Shown here: positions 36,456 through 45,575 of the stretch, in pieces | How the letters are laid out: every line of letters starts with the position of its first letter | Position numbering within the stretch: the first letter of the stretch is position 1 | Origin: Clostridia bacterium | Lineage (GTDB): Bacteria > Bacillota > Clostridia > Christensenellales > Borkfalkiaceae | Direction of reading: 5' to 3' | Assembly: GCA_900770185.1 (NCBI GenBank) | Contig: CAAGJM010000013.1 | Location: 1 to 64,000 of the forward strand | Length of the DNA: 64,000 nucleotides | Notes under the pieces: model-generated | Databases searched by the model: none | Told to the model about the DNA's origin: nothing | The model's input: the letters and a program-made list of their open reading frames with translations, nothing else | Translations under genes and position numbers: made by a program

Positions 36456-36947
36456 TTACTTTTTAGAAGTCTTTTTGGTCGCTTTTTTAGCGGGTGCTTT
36501 TTCTTCTGCAACCTTTTCTTCAACGACTTCTTCCTTTACTTCTTCAACGGGAGCTTCGCCGTCTTTTGATTCCAAAGTTACGGGTTCAGCGGGAGCGACT
36601 TCTTCCTTAACTTCTTCTTTTGCCTCTTCGGTCTTTTCTTCCGCCGCACCGTCTATTTTAACGCCTTCGGGAAGTTCCATCTGATAAATAGCGCGCTTAT
36701 CGAGGCGGATAACGCTACCTTCGCTGGAAAGCAAAAATTCGCTGTCTTCAACCGCCACGACGGTTCCGACGATGCCGCCGATGGTGATAACCTTCGTGCC
36801 GGCGCAAATAGCGTCTTTCTTTTTACGATCTTCTTCGACTTGTTTTTTGCGCTGTTTGCTGCTGAAAATCATATACGCGATAACCGCCACAATAATAACG
36901 CCGATGAAGACGTAAGTCATAACTTTGCTTGCAAGTAAATTCAACAT
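36456..36947 (-). CDS. yajC: Preprotein translocase subunit YajC
   Basis: 163 residues. One N-terminal membrane helix (YVFIGVIIVAVIAYMIF) is followed by the conserved FSSKQRKKQVEEDRKK and GTKVITIGGIVGTVV of YajC. Beyond residue 100 there is a long low-complexity tail of Glu, Ala, Val and Lys ending KKATKKTSKK, about 60 residues longer than the minimal protein. YajC is an accessory to SecDF. The promoter is at 36976-37004. Confidence 0.93.
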   Translation of the reverse strand: MLNLLASKVMTYVFIGVIIVAVIAYMIFSSKQRKKQVEEDRKKKDAICAGTKVITIGGIVGTVVAVEDSEFLLSSEGSVIRLDKRAIYQMELPEGVKIDGAAEEKTEEAKEEVKEEVAPAEPVTLESKDGEAPVEEVKEEVVEEKVAEEKAPAKKATKKTSKK

Positions 36948-36975
36948 AAAATTACTCTCTCCTTATTTGATTTAA

Positions 36976-37004
36976 ATTTTACTATAAAATATAAGCGTTT
37001 GCAA
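36976..37004 (-). promoter_or_regulatory. Promoter of yajC
   Basis: On the minus strand TTGCAA (36999-37004) and TAAAAT (36976-36981) have a 17-bp spacer, about 28 bases before yajC. Confidence 0.55.
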
Positions 37005-37034
37005 GCGTTTTTTTTACTCAACGCCATATTTCAC

Positions 37035-38159
37035 TTATTTTTCGCTATCTAAGCCGTATTCGCTATAAAATTCTCGACAAAAATCTTCAAAATACCCGTC
37101 TATAATCGATTTACGCATGTCGCGCATAAGGTGGGTCAAGAAGGTTATGTTATGCAAGCTTATAAGCATACCGCCCATCATCTCGCCCACGTTTATAAGG
37201 TGGCGAAGGTAGGCTTTGGTATAATTTTTGCAACAGTAGCAGTCGCACTTACCGTCAAGCGGCGTAAAATCTTCTTTATATTTTCCGTTCCTGACGACGA
37301 CTTTGCCCGCGCTTGTCATAGCGGTGCCGTTTCGCGCGATGCGTGTTGCAAGCACGCAGTCGAACATATCTATGCCGCGTTTAACGCCTTCGATTAAGCA
37401 ATCGGGGCTACCGACCCCCATTAAGTAGCGCGGAACGTTTACGGGATAGTACGGATACATTTCGTCAAGCATTTCGCACATTACGCTTTTCGGCTCTCCG
37501 ACGGAAAGCCCGCCTATACCGAAACCGTATTTCACGTACGGAAGGGTGCGTTTTAAACTTTCGACGCGTAGGTCTTTGAACATATTGCCCTGCACTATCG
37601 GGAAAAGCGCCTGCTCTTCGTTTTTATGGTGATTATAGCACCGTTCCAACCAATAAAGAGTGCGCTCCATAGCCTTACGGGCGCAGTTCTTGTCCACGCC
37701 GTAAGGAGTACATTCGTCGAACTGCATTATTATATCCGCGCCGAGATTATTTTCGATATCGATAGCCTTTTCGGGCGTGATGAAGTGCTTGGAACCGTCA
37801 ACGTTCGAGCGGAAAGTAACGCCTTCGTCGGTTATGTCGTTGAGTTTTGCAAGAGAAAACACCTGAAACCCGCCGCTGTCGGTAAGCATAGGCTTATGGT
37901 AATTCATAAACTTATGCACACCGCCCGCTTTTTTGACTATTTCGTCACCGGGGCGCATGTATAAGTGATAGGTGTTTGCAAGTATGATTTGCGCACCCGC
38001 CTCGTCTAAGTCGCGCGGGTACACGCCTTTGACCGTCGCCTGCGTGCCGACGGGCATATATACGGGCGTTTCTATATCGCCGTGCGGCGTGTGCAGAATG
38101 CCTGCGCGCGCGCCCGATTTTTCGTCTTGTTTTATAACTTCAAAGTAAAATTTTTCCAT
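37035..38159 (-). CDS. tgt: Queuine tRNA-ribosyltransferase
   Basis: A 374-residue TIM-barrel enzyme that exchanges G34 of GUN-anticodon tRNAs for preQ1. Active-site motifs: TDSGGFQVFSL (the first catalytic Asp, about 93), QFDECTPYG, PIVQGNMFKDLR, GGLSVGEPK, and GIDMFDCVLATRIARNG (nucleophile Asp). Zinc ligands CDCYCC and the later His are present. The tRNA-Asp in this window (GTC) is one of its substrates. queA lies 785 bp upstream, separated by a repeat island; the two are usually adjacent. Confidence 0.97.
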   Translation of the reverse strand: MEKFYFEVIKQDEKSGARAGILHTPHGDIETPVYMPVGTQATVKGVYPRDLDEAGAQIILANTYHLYMRPGDEIVKKAGGVHKFMNYHKPMLTDSGGFQVFSLAKLNDITDEGVTFRSNVDGSKHFITPEKAIDIENNLGADIIMQFDECTPYGVDKNCARKAMERTLYWLERCYNHHKNEEQALFPIVQGNMFKDLRVESLKRTLPYVKYGFGIGGLSVGEPKSVMCEMLDEMYPYYPVNVPRYLMGVGSPDCLIEGVKRGIDMFDCVLATRIARNGTAMTSAGKVVVRNGKYKEDFTPLDGKCDCYCCKNYTKAYLRHLINVGEMMGGMLISLHNITFLTHLMRDMRKSIIDGYFEDFCREFYSEYGLDSEK

Positions 38160-38410
38160 AATTCAGTAGTTAGCGTAGCCGTCGGCTGCTTTTTATGAGC
38201 CGCCAAAGCTTACGACCGCGTTCGCTTCCGCGAGATATTTCGCATGCGCTCAATATGACAATCGGTGGTTAGAAAGCCGTGGCGGTAACTCCGCAACGAC
38301 CTGTTTTAGGTCATCGTTTAAGGTTAGGGAACAAGCCCCCTACGTCAGGTTTTACGGGTTCCGTTAAAGTTCCGTCCGCGTTTAGCTTTTATTTTGCTCC
38401 GTTTTGAAAA

Positions 38411-38690
38411 GCAACAGTATGTTGGTTTTATAAGCAAGTTAGGCAAGGCTCGCGAAGATTTAAGGCTGAGATAGACCTTTGTTGGTCATCGAAGTCTGAA
38501 ATCTGAGCAGAAACGCCGCATAACGCAGCCGTAGGTGACTGCGTAGAAAAGCAACAGTACGTTGGTTTTATAAGCAAGTTAGGCAAGGCTCGCGAAGATT
38601 TAAGGCTGAGATAGACCTTTGTCGGTCATCGAAGTCTGAAATCTGAGCAGAAACGCTGCATAACGCAGCCGTAGGTGACTGCGTAGAAAA
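38411..38690. repeat. Two tandem copies of a 140-bp unit
   Basis: 38411-38550 and 38551-38690 are direct copies with period 140 and only three differences found by eye (T/C at about 38420/38560, TTGTTGG/TTGTCGG, ACGCCGC/ACGCTGC). Each unit has GCAAGGCTCGCGAAGATT and an inverted pair around the centre: GATTTAAG...ATCGAAGTCTGAAATC. The end GCAGCCGTAGGTGACTGC forms a short hairpin. No gene is supported across it; short frames here are not credible. Confidence 0.9.
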
Positions 38691-38694
38691 CCCG

Positions 38695-38943
38695 CCAAAA
38701 CGCCGCAATTTACGCGCTTTTGGTGCAAATGCTCGTTTGAAGTACGTCTTGTACATCATCACTCGCCTTTGCCCAAAATCATCAAAAATATCGGCGTTTT
38801 GGTTGTGAGCAAGTATTGCGTTCGCGTTTTTAGATTAAGACAAGGCGCGCGAACGGGCTCATACAAGCGTATTGCCCGTGAGCGCAACGCCGTATTAACC
38901 AAAAACACGACGCAAGACCGAGTTTATACGCAATCATCTACGG
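38695..38943. repeat. Palindromic non-coding island before queA
   Basis: CCAAAACGCCG (38695-38705) returns inverted at 38792-38802. Between them lies a GTAC-hairpin (AAGTACGTCTTGTAC) with TGCTCGTTTG and CACTCGCCTTTG flanks, related to the core of the 3201 and 6853 elements. A second structured part (CGCGAACGGGCTC, then GCCCGTGAGCGCAAC) runs to about 38900. Upstream, 38165-38410 is also non-coding and has a GAGATATTTCGC...CAATATGACA copy at 38232-38260. Confidence 0.6.
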
Positions 38944-39966
38944 CTATAAAAGCAACATAGCGTCGCCGAAAGAAAAGAATCTATACCTTTCTTTCACGGC
39001 AAGGTTATAAAGTTCTAAAATTTTATCCTTTCCGACCAAAGAGGCGACGAGCATAATCAAAGTAGACTCCGGGAGGTGGAAATTGGTTATAAGCGCGTCA
39101 ACGCACTTGAATTTATAGGGCGGATAAATAAATATGCTCGTTTCGCCGAAGCAAGGTTTAACGAAGCCTTTTTCGTCGGCAACCGTCTCCAAAGTCCTGA
39201 CGGAAGTCGTTCCGACGGCGATAATCCTGCGCCCTTCGCGCTTTGCCGCGTTTATTTTTTCGGCGGCGACCTCAGGCACGCGATAACGCTCGGTGTGCAT
39301 TTTATGCTCCAAAACGTTTTCCACCTTTACGGGGCGGAAAGTGCCTAAGCCAACCTGCAACTCTATCTCGGCGAACTCAACGCCTTCGGCCTTTAATTTT
39401 TCGATAAGTTCGGGCGTGAAGTGCAGCCCCGCGGTGGGCGCGGCGGCACTGCCCGGCTCTTTTGCGTAAACGGTCTGGTATCTATCCTGATCTTTTAACT
39501 TTTCGTGAATGTACGGCGGGAGGGGCATTTCGCCCAAGCGGGATATAATATCCTCAAACACCCCGTCGAAGTGAAAGGTCACTATTCTGCCGCCGCTTTC
39601 GGTGCGGGAATTAACGGTTAAACTAAGCTCGTCTGAAACGACTAAGGTAACGCCCTCTTTCGCTTTTTTGCCCGGCTTGACCATGACTTCCCAGTCGGTT
39701 AAATTTATGCGTTTTAAAAGAAGAATTTCAACCTTGCCGCCGTGCTCGGTGTAAGAATACATCCTTGCGGGCAAAACTTTCGTATTATTAACGACGAGCA
39801 AATCGCCCTTTTTCAAATACTTTGTAAGGTCGTAAAAATGCTCGTGCCGAACCTCGTCCGTCGCTCTGTCATAAACCATCAGTCGCGACGAGTCGCGCGG
39901 GTAAACGGGGGTTTGGGCAATAAGCTCTTTGGGTAGTTCGTAATTAAAGTCACTTGTTTTCAGCAT
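38944..39966 (-). CDS. queA: S-adenosylmethionine:tRNA ribosyltransferase-isomerase
   Basis: A 340-residue enzyme that adds the epoxycyclopentanediol moiety of queuosine to preQ1-tRNA, using the ribosyl group of SAM. Recognisable: DFNYELPKELIAQTPVYPRDSSRL at the N-terminus, PARMYSYTEHGGKVEILLLK, VYAKEPGSAAAPTAGLHFT (the most conserved block), GTFRPVKVENV and NFHLPESTLIMLV. The length is normal. It overlaps ruvB by 17 bp and closes the ruvC-ruvA-ruvB-queA operon, a common Bacillota order. Confidence 0.97.
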   Translation of the reverse strand: MLKTSDFNYELPKELIAQTPVYPRDSSRLMVYDRATDEVRHEHFYDLTKYLKKGDLLVVNNTKVLPARMYSYTEHGGKVEILLLKRINLTDWEVMVKPGKKAKEGVTLVVSDELSLTVNSRTESGGRIVTFHFDGVFEDIISRLGEMPLPPYIHEKLKDQDRYQTVYAKEPGSAAAPTAGLHFTPELIEKLKAEGVEFAEIELQVGLGTFRPVKVENVLEHKMHTERYRVPEVAAEKINAAKREGRRIIAVGTTSVRTLETVADEKGFVKPCFGETSIFIYPPYKFKCVDALITNFHLPESTLIMLVASLVGKDKILELYNLAVKERYRFFSFGDAMLLL

Positions 39967-41029
39967 CGTCGATTATATCGAAAAGCGATTTTTTAACGTA
40001 CTCGCTTTTAGTATACGGTTTATTTAAATGGTCGTAAGCGCGCTTTAAGCACACTCTGCCGCGCGGCGTGCGAGAGATAAACCCGAGTTGCAACAAATAG
40101 GGTTCGTAAACGTCTTCTATGGTGCCGGCGTCCTCGTTTATGGTGGCGGCAAGCGTATCTAAGCCGACGGGTCCGCCGCCGAACTTATCTATCATCGAAG
40201 TAAGCAAACGCTTATCTACGTTATCGAGCCCCAAATCGTCTATTTCCAAACGCTTTAAAGCCATTTTAGCGTCGTCAAGCGTTATGGAGGGGTGTTTTAA
40301 GACGGACGAAAAGTCGCGCACCCTTCTCAACATTCTGTTCGCTATTCTCGGCGTGCCGCGGCTTCTTTTGCCGATTTCAAGAGCGGCGTCGCCGTCGATT
40401 TCGGTGTTTAGCGCGTGCGCCGAACGGGTGACAATCTCGGCAAGTTCCGCTTCGGAATAAAGCTCTAAGCGGAGCGTTACCCCGAACCTGTCGCGCAGCG
40501 GCGAGGATAGCATGCCCGCCTTAGTCGTCGCGCCGATAAGGGTGAATTTTTTAAGGGGAATTTGTACGCTTCTTGCGGACGGGCCTTTGCCGAGAATTAT
40601 ATCGAGCTTAAAGTCTTCCATCGCGGGGTACAAAATTTCTTCTACGTTATGGTTCAGCCTGTGAATTTCGTCCACAAACAGCACGTCGCCGTCGTTAAGG
40701 TTGGTTAAAATTGCGGCTAAATCGCCCGCTTTGTCTATCGCGGGGCCGCTGGTTATTTTTATTTGCGTGCCCATTTCGGTTGCGATAATGTGCGCAAGGG
40801 TGGTTTTACCTAACCCCGGGGGGCCGTATAACAAAACGTGGTCCAAACTTTCGCCGCGAATTTTTGCGGCGTTTATAAACACGGTTAAATTGTCTTTAAC
40901 CTTGTTCTGCCCGACGTAGCCGTCCATAGACTTTGGGCGCAAAACGTTTTCGATATCGTCGCCGTCGATGCGTTCGGGCTCGACGACCCTCTCGTCGTTA
41001 TCGTCAAAAATGTCGTGTTCGTCTATCAT
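39950..41029 (-). CDS. ruvB: Holliday junction helicase RuvB
   Basis: A 359-residue AAA+ motor that drives branch migration with RuvA. Walker A is GPPGLGKT (69-76), Walker B LFVDEIHRLN, sensor 1 IGATTKAGML followed by the arginine finger SPLRDRFG, sensor 2 GTPRIANRMLRRVRDF. A C-terminal winged helix follows (LGFISRTPRGRVC). Six bases after ruvA. Confidence 0.98.
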   Translation of the reverse strand: MIDEHDIFDDNDERVVEPERIDGDDIENVLRPKSMDGYVGQNKVKDNLTVFINAAKIRGESLDHVLLYGPPGLGKTTLAHIIATEMGTQIKITSGPAIDKAGDLAAILTNLNDGDVLFVDEIHRLNHNVEEILYPAMEDFKLDIILGKGPSARSVQIPLKKFTLIGATTKAGMLSSPLRDRFGVTLRLELYSEAELAEIVTRSAHALNTEIDGDAALEIGKRSRGTPRIANRMLRRVRDFSSVLKHPSITLDDAKMALKRLEIDDLGLDNVDKRLLTSMIDKFGGGPVGLDTLAATINEDAGTIEDVYEPYLLQLGFISRTPRGRVCLKRAYDHLNKPYTKSEYVKKSLFDIIDDAENK

Positions 41030-41035
41030 AATTAC

Positions 41036-41629
41036 CTACTTTATGTTTTGTAGAGCAACGGTTATAATGCTTTCGATGGTGTCCGCGCCGCTGTTCATCG
41101 CGCCCTTTACGGCAAGTTCCGCAACGCTTCTGTTGAACCCTAAACTCATAAGCGCGATGACCGCGTCGCCGTAAACGGGCGGTTCGCTTTCGGTCTTTAC
41201 GGGCTTTTTGGTTCCGCTCGGCAAATCGAGCGCGGAGATGTTTTCGCGCAACTCTAAAATTATACGCTCGGCGGTTTTTTTACCCACGCCCTTAACCGCG
41301 CTTAAACCTTTCGCGTCCTGCGAGGCAATAATAAACGCTAAATCGTTGAGCGGCATTGCGGATAAAATGGCTATGCCCATTTTGGGGCCTACGCCCGAAA
41401 CGGTTATCAGCTTTAAAAACATGCTTTTTTCTTCGGGAGAAATAAAGCCGAAAAGATACATTCCGTCGTCGCGAACGTTAAGGTAGGTGTAAATCGCGCC
41501 CGAACCTTTGTTCACGAGATATTCATAAGCCGACGACGAGCACGTTACTTCAAACCCCACCCCGCCGCACGATAAAATCACCGCGCCGTCGATTGCGTTT
41601 ATAACTTTACCTTCTAAATATCCTATCAT
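41036..41629 (-). CDS. ruvA: Holliday junction DNA helicase RuvA
   Basis: A 197-residue tetrameric junction-binding protein. OB-fold N-terminus (IGYLEGKVINAIDGAVIL), two helix-hairpin-helix motifs (VSGVGPKMGIAIL and VKGVGKKTAERIILEL), an acidic/linker part and a C-terminal RuvB-contact domain (ALMSLGFNRSVAELAV). Confidence 0.97.
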   Translation of the reverse strand: MIGYLEGKVINAIDGAVILSCGGVGFEVTCSSSAYEYLVNKGSGAIYTYLNVRDDGMYLFGFISPEEKSMFLKLITVSGVGPKMGIAILSAMPLNDLAFIIASQDAKGLSAVKGVGKKTAERIILELRENISALDLPSGTKKPVKTESEPPVYGDAVIALMSLGFNRSVAELAVKGAMNSGADTIESIITVALQNIK

Positions 41630-41638
41630 AATTCTCCT

Positions 41639-42133
41639 TTACTTTATGCTGAACGGCTGCTTGAACCTGTTCGTTTGCGCGTGCGTGAGCGCGACCGCGA
41701 GCGCGTCCGCCGCGTCGTCGGGCTTGGGGACAGACGGCAAATTCAAAAAGGTTTTAACCATGGTTTGCATCTGCTTTTTGTCCGCCCTGCCGTAACCCGT
41801 CAACGCCTGCTTTATCTGAAGAGGGGTATACTCGTACAAATTGCCGCACTCTTTAACCAAAGTTAAGAGAATAACGCCCCTTGCCTCGGCCACGTTTATA
41901 GCCGTCGTTACGTTGTTGTTGAAAAACAGTTCTTCTAAAGCCGCTTCGTCGGGCTTGAATTTTTCGACGAGTTGTTTTAAATCTTCTTCAATAGTTTTAA
42001 GCCTTACGGGGAGACTGTTTTCCTTCGGGGTTAAAATAACGCCGTAAGAAACGACTTTGCTATTCCCTTTTATTACGTCAATAACCCCCCAGCCGACTGT
42101 CGCTAAGCCGGGGTCTATACCTAAAACGCGCAT
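41639..42133 (-). CDS. ruvC: Crossover junction endodeoxyribonuclease RuvC
   Basis: A 164-residue RNase H-fold resolvase that cuts Holliday junctions. The acidic active site is intact: LGIDPGLATVGWG (Asp7), ALEELFFNNN (Glu) and the C-terminal DDAADALAVALTH (two Asp). It is first in the ruvC-ruvA-ruvB-queA operon; 9 bp separate it from ruvA. The gap 42134-42312 holds only AT-rich sequence and the htrA terminator. Confidence 0.97.
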   Translation of the reverse strand: MRVLGIDPGLATVGWGVIDVIKGNSKVVSYGVILTPKENSLPVRLKTIEEDLKQLVEKFKPDEAALEELFFNNNVTTAINVAEARGVILLTLVKECGNLYEYTPLQIKQALTGYGRADKKQMQTMVKTFLNLPSVPKPDDAADALAVALTHAQTNRFKQPFSIK

Positions 42134-42252
42134 TTTAACCGCCCTTTATTTAACGCCGAAAGCTAAATTTTTGTTCATCGGCACAAATATCGCAATATGT
42201 ATTTATTTTAATACATAACTTAAATTAAGTCAATATTATTGAGCGGCAAAAC

Positions 42253-42277
42253 AAAAAGCGGCGAAAAGCCGCTTTTT
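42253..42277 (-). terminator. Terminator of the HtrA-like gene
   Basis: A 10-bp stem AAAAAGCGGC (42253-42262) with GCCGCTTTTT (42268-42277) and loop GAAAA, 36 bases after the stop codon, with T-run on the minus strand. Confidence 0.85.
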
Positions 42278-42312
42278 AACCGTTTTATCTTTGCTTATAT
42301 GCGCCGCAAAAT

Positions 42313-43539
42313 TTACGGTTTATAAATATACTGTGTCAAAGTTACGTCAACGCTCGTTCCGTCCGCGGTGAAAGTTATCGTTTTACCCGCTTCGAGCGTT
42401 AAACCGTTCAGATAGGTTACGACCGCTTTCGACGTGGAGCAATCGGTAAGCGAACTGTCGCTGTACACGATTTTAGATATAATATCGCCTTCTTTAAGCT
42501 TGCCGTGCGCCGCCGACGACGAATTAACATAATAAACCATAACGCCGCTGCGGGTATCTCTGAAAACGACGTCGTATTTATTAAGCTCGGATTCGCTTGC
42601 CGCGCCGAAACCCGATAAATACGCCGCCGTGAAAGACGTTCTGCCCTCAACGTAGCCATACGAGCCGTTTTTGCAGGTTTTGGTAAGAGATTCGACTATC
42701 GGCATAGCGTTTTGCATGGATATAGCAAAGTTTAAGCCTTCGACCTCGCCCGCATACCCGGCGTTGACTATACCGACCAGGTCGCCGTTCGTCGAGAAAA
42801 GCGCGCCGCCAGAGTTACCGGAGTTAATGGCGCAATCGGTCTGAATAAGGGTCATCTTTTTATTTTCGACGGTCACTTCTCTGTCGACGGTGCTTATGAT
42901 GCCTTTCGTGACGGTGCCGCCCAAAGTTCCGAGCGGGTTACCTATCGCAACCACGTCTTCGCCGACCTGAACGTAGTCTTTAACGTTCGCGCCCTCGCCG
43001 TCAACCGTTTTGCGGATAGAAGCGACGGTCAAAGTAAAGTCGCTTTGAACGGCGGCGGATTGCTCGCTTTTATATATTCTTAAAACGGCTATATCGCTTT
43101 CGGGGTCGCCGCCGACGAGTTTTAACTTATATTCCGTCCCGTCGATATCTTTTGCGGTCATTTCGCCCGACCCGTCGATAACGTGGTGACAAGTAACTAC
43201 GTCGTAATATTCGACCGCCGACTCGGTGGAACTTTTGCCTATAACCACGCCGCTGCCGCAACTGGTGCCGTTCGTAATTTTGGCGTAAATTTCCAAAACG
43301 CTCGGTCGTATAGTTTTTAACACCGTAACGAGCGGCGTATCCGCGGGGAGCGACGAGCCGTAGGTATATTCAACCGTAGTGTTTACGTAAACGACCTGAT
43401 TATTGTTGTTTGTCGTCGTCGAAGCGTTTGCCCCGCCCGAAGCGTTACCGTCGTCTATAGTGTAATTGCAACCGGTAAGCAAGCAAAACGCTACTATAAG
43501 CGAGAGAATAAGCGGTAATAATTTTTTAAATTTTTTCAT
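42313..43539 (-). CDS. HtrA/DegP-like serine protease, lipoprotein
   Basis: A 408-residue S1C-type protease. The N-terminus is a lipoprotein signal (KKLLPLILSLIVAFCLLTGC), then a Thr/Asn-rich linker. The trypsin-like domain has the full triad: His in VVTCHHVIDG (about 117), Asp in DPESDIAVLRI (about 148), Ser in NSGNSGGALF (about 243). A PDZ domain closes the protein (SGVMVYYVNSSSAA, KEGDIISKIV). Family members degrade or refold misfolded exported proteins. Being tethered through lipid rather than through an N-terminal membrane helix is less usual for Bacillota HtrA. The start at 43539 follows a GGGGTGAT site; a longer frame to 43644 would hide the lipoprotein signal inside the protein. Confidence 0.9.
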   Translation of the reverse strand: MKKFKKLLPLILSLIVAFCLLTGCNYTIDDGNASGGANASTTTNNNNQVVYVNTTVEYTYGSSLPADTPLVTVLKTIRPSVLEIYAKITNGTSCGSGVVIGKSSTESAVEYYDVVTCHHVIDGSGEMTAKDIDGTEYKLKLVGGDPESDIAVLRIYKSEQSAAVQSDFTLTVASIRKTVDGEGANVKDYVQVGEDVVAIGNPLGTLGGTVTKGIISTVDREVTVENKKMTLIQTDCAINSGNSGGALFSTNGDLVGIVNAGYAGEVEGLNFAISMQNAMPIVESLTKTCKNGSYGYVEGRTSFTAAYLSGFGAASESELNKYDVVFRDTRSGVMVYYVNSSSAAHGKLKEGDIISKIVYSDSSLTDCSTSKAVVTYLNGLTLEAGKTITFTADGTSVDVTLTQYIYKP

Positions 43540-43771
43540 AAAATCACCCCTCGTAATTTTACCTTCAATGTATTTTACCACGCGGAGTTTATAAACCCGT
43601 GACGGTAATTTGAAAATACTGTAAAACCTTAACTTAAATTTCAATTAAATATAATTGAATACGTTGATGTTTTAGCTACGCTATAAAAACTATTATGCGT
43701 ATTATTCGGCTATTTATTTAATTATATATTAGCAAACTTCTACTAAAAAAACAACTTTTTTAAAAAATTTA

Positions 43772-43802
43772 AAAGACCGTTTAAAAAAATCAAACGGTCT
43801 TT
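43772..43802 (-). terminator. Perfect 11-bp hairpin in the htrA-yebC gap
   Basis: AAAGACCGTTT (43772-43782) pairs with 43792-43802 around a 9-base A-rich loop; T-runs follow on the minus strand. It could be a second terminator behind yebC. The rest of 43645-43980 is AT-rich and I see no gene in it. Confidence 0.6.
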
Positions 43803-43974
43803 GCCTGCCGCTGTTTTTTACGCAAAACCTTAGCGGCAGCGCAAAGTTAATGGCGGTAAGCATATTTAAACAACGACTATTTAACTACCCCGCCGGAATA
43901 ACTCCCGCTATGCGGCGAACCGTACTATCGTTGATAGCGTTAGTATACGCCCCGCTCTAAGTTTTATACGTAAA

Positions 43975-44006
43975 AAACAGCGGCGAAACAAAATTTTGCT
44001 TCGCCG
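43975..44006 (-). terminator. Terminator of yebC
   Basis: CGGCGAAACAAAA and TTTTGCTTCGCCG (43981-44006) form a near-perfect stem, followed on the minus strand by TGTTTTTTAC, 10 bases after the stop codon. Confidence 0.8.
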
Positions 44007-44015
44007 CCAAGTGTT

Positions 44016-44756
44016 TTACTCTTCTTCCTCGTCTTCGGGAAGGTCTACGTTATGGTAAACGTCCTGCACGTCGTCGTTATCTTCAAACGCGTCGAGCATC
44101 TTCGTAAAGGTGACGAGTTGTTCGTCGTTAAGCGTTATTTTATCGTTTGCGACCATCATAATATCGGCTTCGTCGAAAGCGACGTTTTTGCTTTCAAAAT
44201 ATTTGCGAACGGCTGAAAAATCGCCGGGCGCGGTTCTTATTTCAAAGCAGTCGTCCATCGTGATAACGTCGTCCGCACCCGCTTCAAGAGCCATTTCCAT
44301 CATCTTGTCTTCGTCCATATCGACGGTTCTTTCGACGATTAAAACGCCCTTGTTTTCAAACATATACGAAACGGAACCCGTGGTACCCATGTTCCCGCCG
44401 AATTTATCGAAAATGTGCCTTACTTCACCGACCGTTCTGTTTAAGTTGTCGGTAAGGGTTTTGACGATGACCGCGCTGCCGCCCACGCCGTAACCTTCGT
44501 AAATTTTGTTTTCGTAGTTTACGTTGCCGAGTTCTCCCGCCGCCTTTTTGATACTGCGGGTAATGTTATCGTTCGGCATGTTCGCCGCTTTCGCTTTTGC
44601 GATAACGTCGGCAAGTTTGCTGTTCGTAGTGGGGTCTGCGCCCGCTTTTGCGGCAACCGCAAGTTCCCTGCCTATTTTAGTGAAAATTTTGCCTTTAGCG
44701 GCGTCCGTTTTCGCTTTTTTATTTTTTATGTTTGCCCATTTACTGTGTCCTGACAT
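44016..44756 (-). CDS. yebC: YebC/PmpR family translational/transcriptional regulator
   Basis: 246 residues. It begins SGHSKWANIKNKKAKTDAAK, the family hallmark, followed by ANMPNDNITRSIKKAAGE, GYGVGGSAVIVKTLTDN and GNMGTTGSVSYMFENKG, and an acidic tail. I start it at 44756, behind a GGGAGA site, rather than at 44771. The family was long called transcriptional regulators; recent work also links YebC to ribosome stalling relief at proline stretches. It is last in the infC-rpmI-rplT-spoU-yebC string. Confidence 0.95.
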   Translation of the reverse strand: MSGHSKWANIKNKKAKTDAAKGKIFTKIGRELAVAAKAGADPTTNSKLADVIAKAKAANMPNDNITRSIKKAAGELGNVNYENKIYEGYGVGGSAVIVKTLTDNLNRTVGEVRHIFDKFGGNMGTTGSVSYMFENKGVLIVERTVDMDEDKMMEMALEAGADDVITMDDCFEIRTAPGDFSAVRKYFESKNVAFDEADIMMVANDKITLNDEQLVTFTKMLDAFEDNDDVQDVYHNVDLPEDEEEE

Positions 44757-44798
44757 AAATATCTCCCACACGCCTTGCTGTTTACGCTTGGCGCAGTT

Positions 44799-45536
44799 TT
44801 ATTTTTTTAACGTGTACATTGCTATCGAAAGCGCGACCGCCGCATTTAAACTTTCGCTTTGCGCTTCCATTTTTATGGATATAATTTCGTCTGCGCCCGC
44901 TTTTGATTCTTCGGTAAGCCCGTTCGCTTCCCCGCCGACGATTATCGCGACGTTTCCTTTTGCATTATAACTTTTTAAATCCTTGCCGCGCATATCGAGC
45001 GCAAGCACGCTGAGTTTTGCCGATTTTACGGCGGATAATGCGGAAGCGATATCGGTTTCGTAAATATTCACGAAGTAAACGCCGCTCATGCTCGCCCGAA
45101 CGCACTTAGGCGAATATGGGTCAACGCAATTTATAAGATACAAATCTTTATAATTCAAAGCCGCCGCCGTACGGATAATGGTGCCCATATTTCCGGGGTC
45201 TTTTATCCCGTCTAAAATAAGCGCGCTGCCCGCGGGTTTTTGAACCGCCGCGTTTTTGCGCTTTATCACGGCAAGCGCGCCTTGCGGCGTCGTTTCGTCC
45301 GATAAATACTTAAAAACTTCGTCCGTAACCGTTATTACTTGCGCGCTACTATCCGCTAATTTAGGTAAATTTGCGTTAGTTACCGCTATAAGGGTTACGT
45401 CCTCGCCGTTTAAAATCGCTTCGTTCACCGTTTTAACGCCTTCGGTTACGAAAACGCCGTCAAGCGTCCTATACTTTTTTTCTTTATACGACGCGATTTT
45501 TTTAATAAGCGGGTTTTGTTTAGACGAATATATCAT
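44799..45536 (-). CDS. TrmH/SpoU-type rRNA/tRNA 2'-O-methyltransferase
   Basis: A 245-residue SPOUT enzyme. An N-terminal substrate-binding domain (about 1-85) is followed by the knotted domain: motif 1 LDGIKDPGNMGTIIRTA (catalytic Asn and Arg), motif 2 VAIIVGGEANGLTEE, motif 3 SESLNAAVALSIAMY. This is the YsgA/RlmB-like group often encoded next to rplT in Bacillota. The target nucleotide cannot be told from the sequence. Confidence 0.9.
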   Translation of the reverse strand: MIYSSKQNPLIKKIASYKEKKYRTLDGVFVTEGVKTVNEAILNGEDVTLIAVTNANLPKLADSSAQVITVTDEVFKYLSDETTPQGALAVIKRKNAAVQKPAGSALILDGIKDPGNMGTIIRTAAALNYKDLYLINCVDPYSPKCVRASMSGVYFVNIYETDIASALSAVKSAKLSVLALDMRGKDLKSYNAKGNVAIIVGGEANGLTEESKAGADEIISIKMEAQSESLNAAVALSIAMYTLKK

Positions 45537-45575
45537 AAAACCAAAAAGGCTATCGGATTACGACAGCCTTAAAAA

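Noticed and set aside
38411..38690. CRISPR array
   Set aside because: Only two long units in direct contact with no spacers; repeats are 140 bp.
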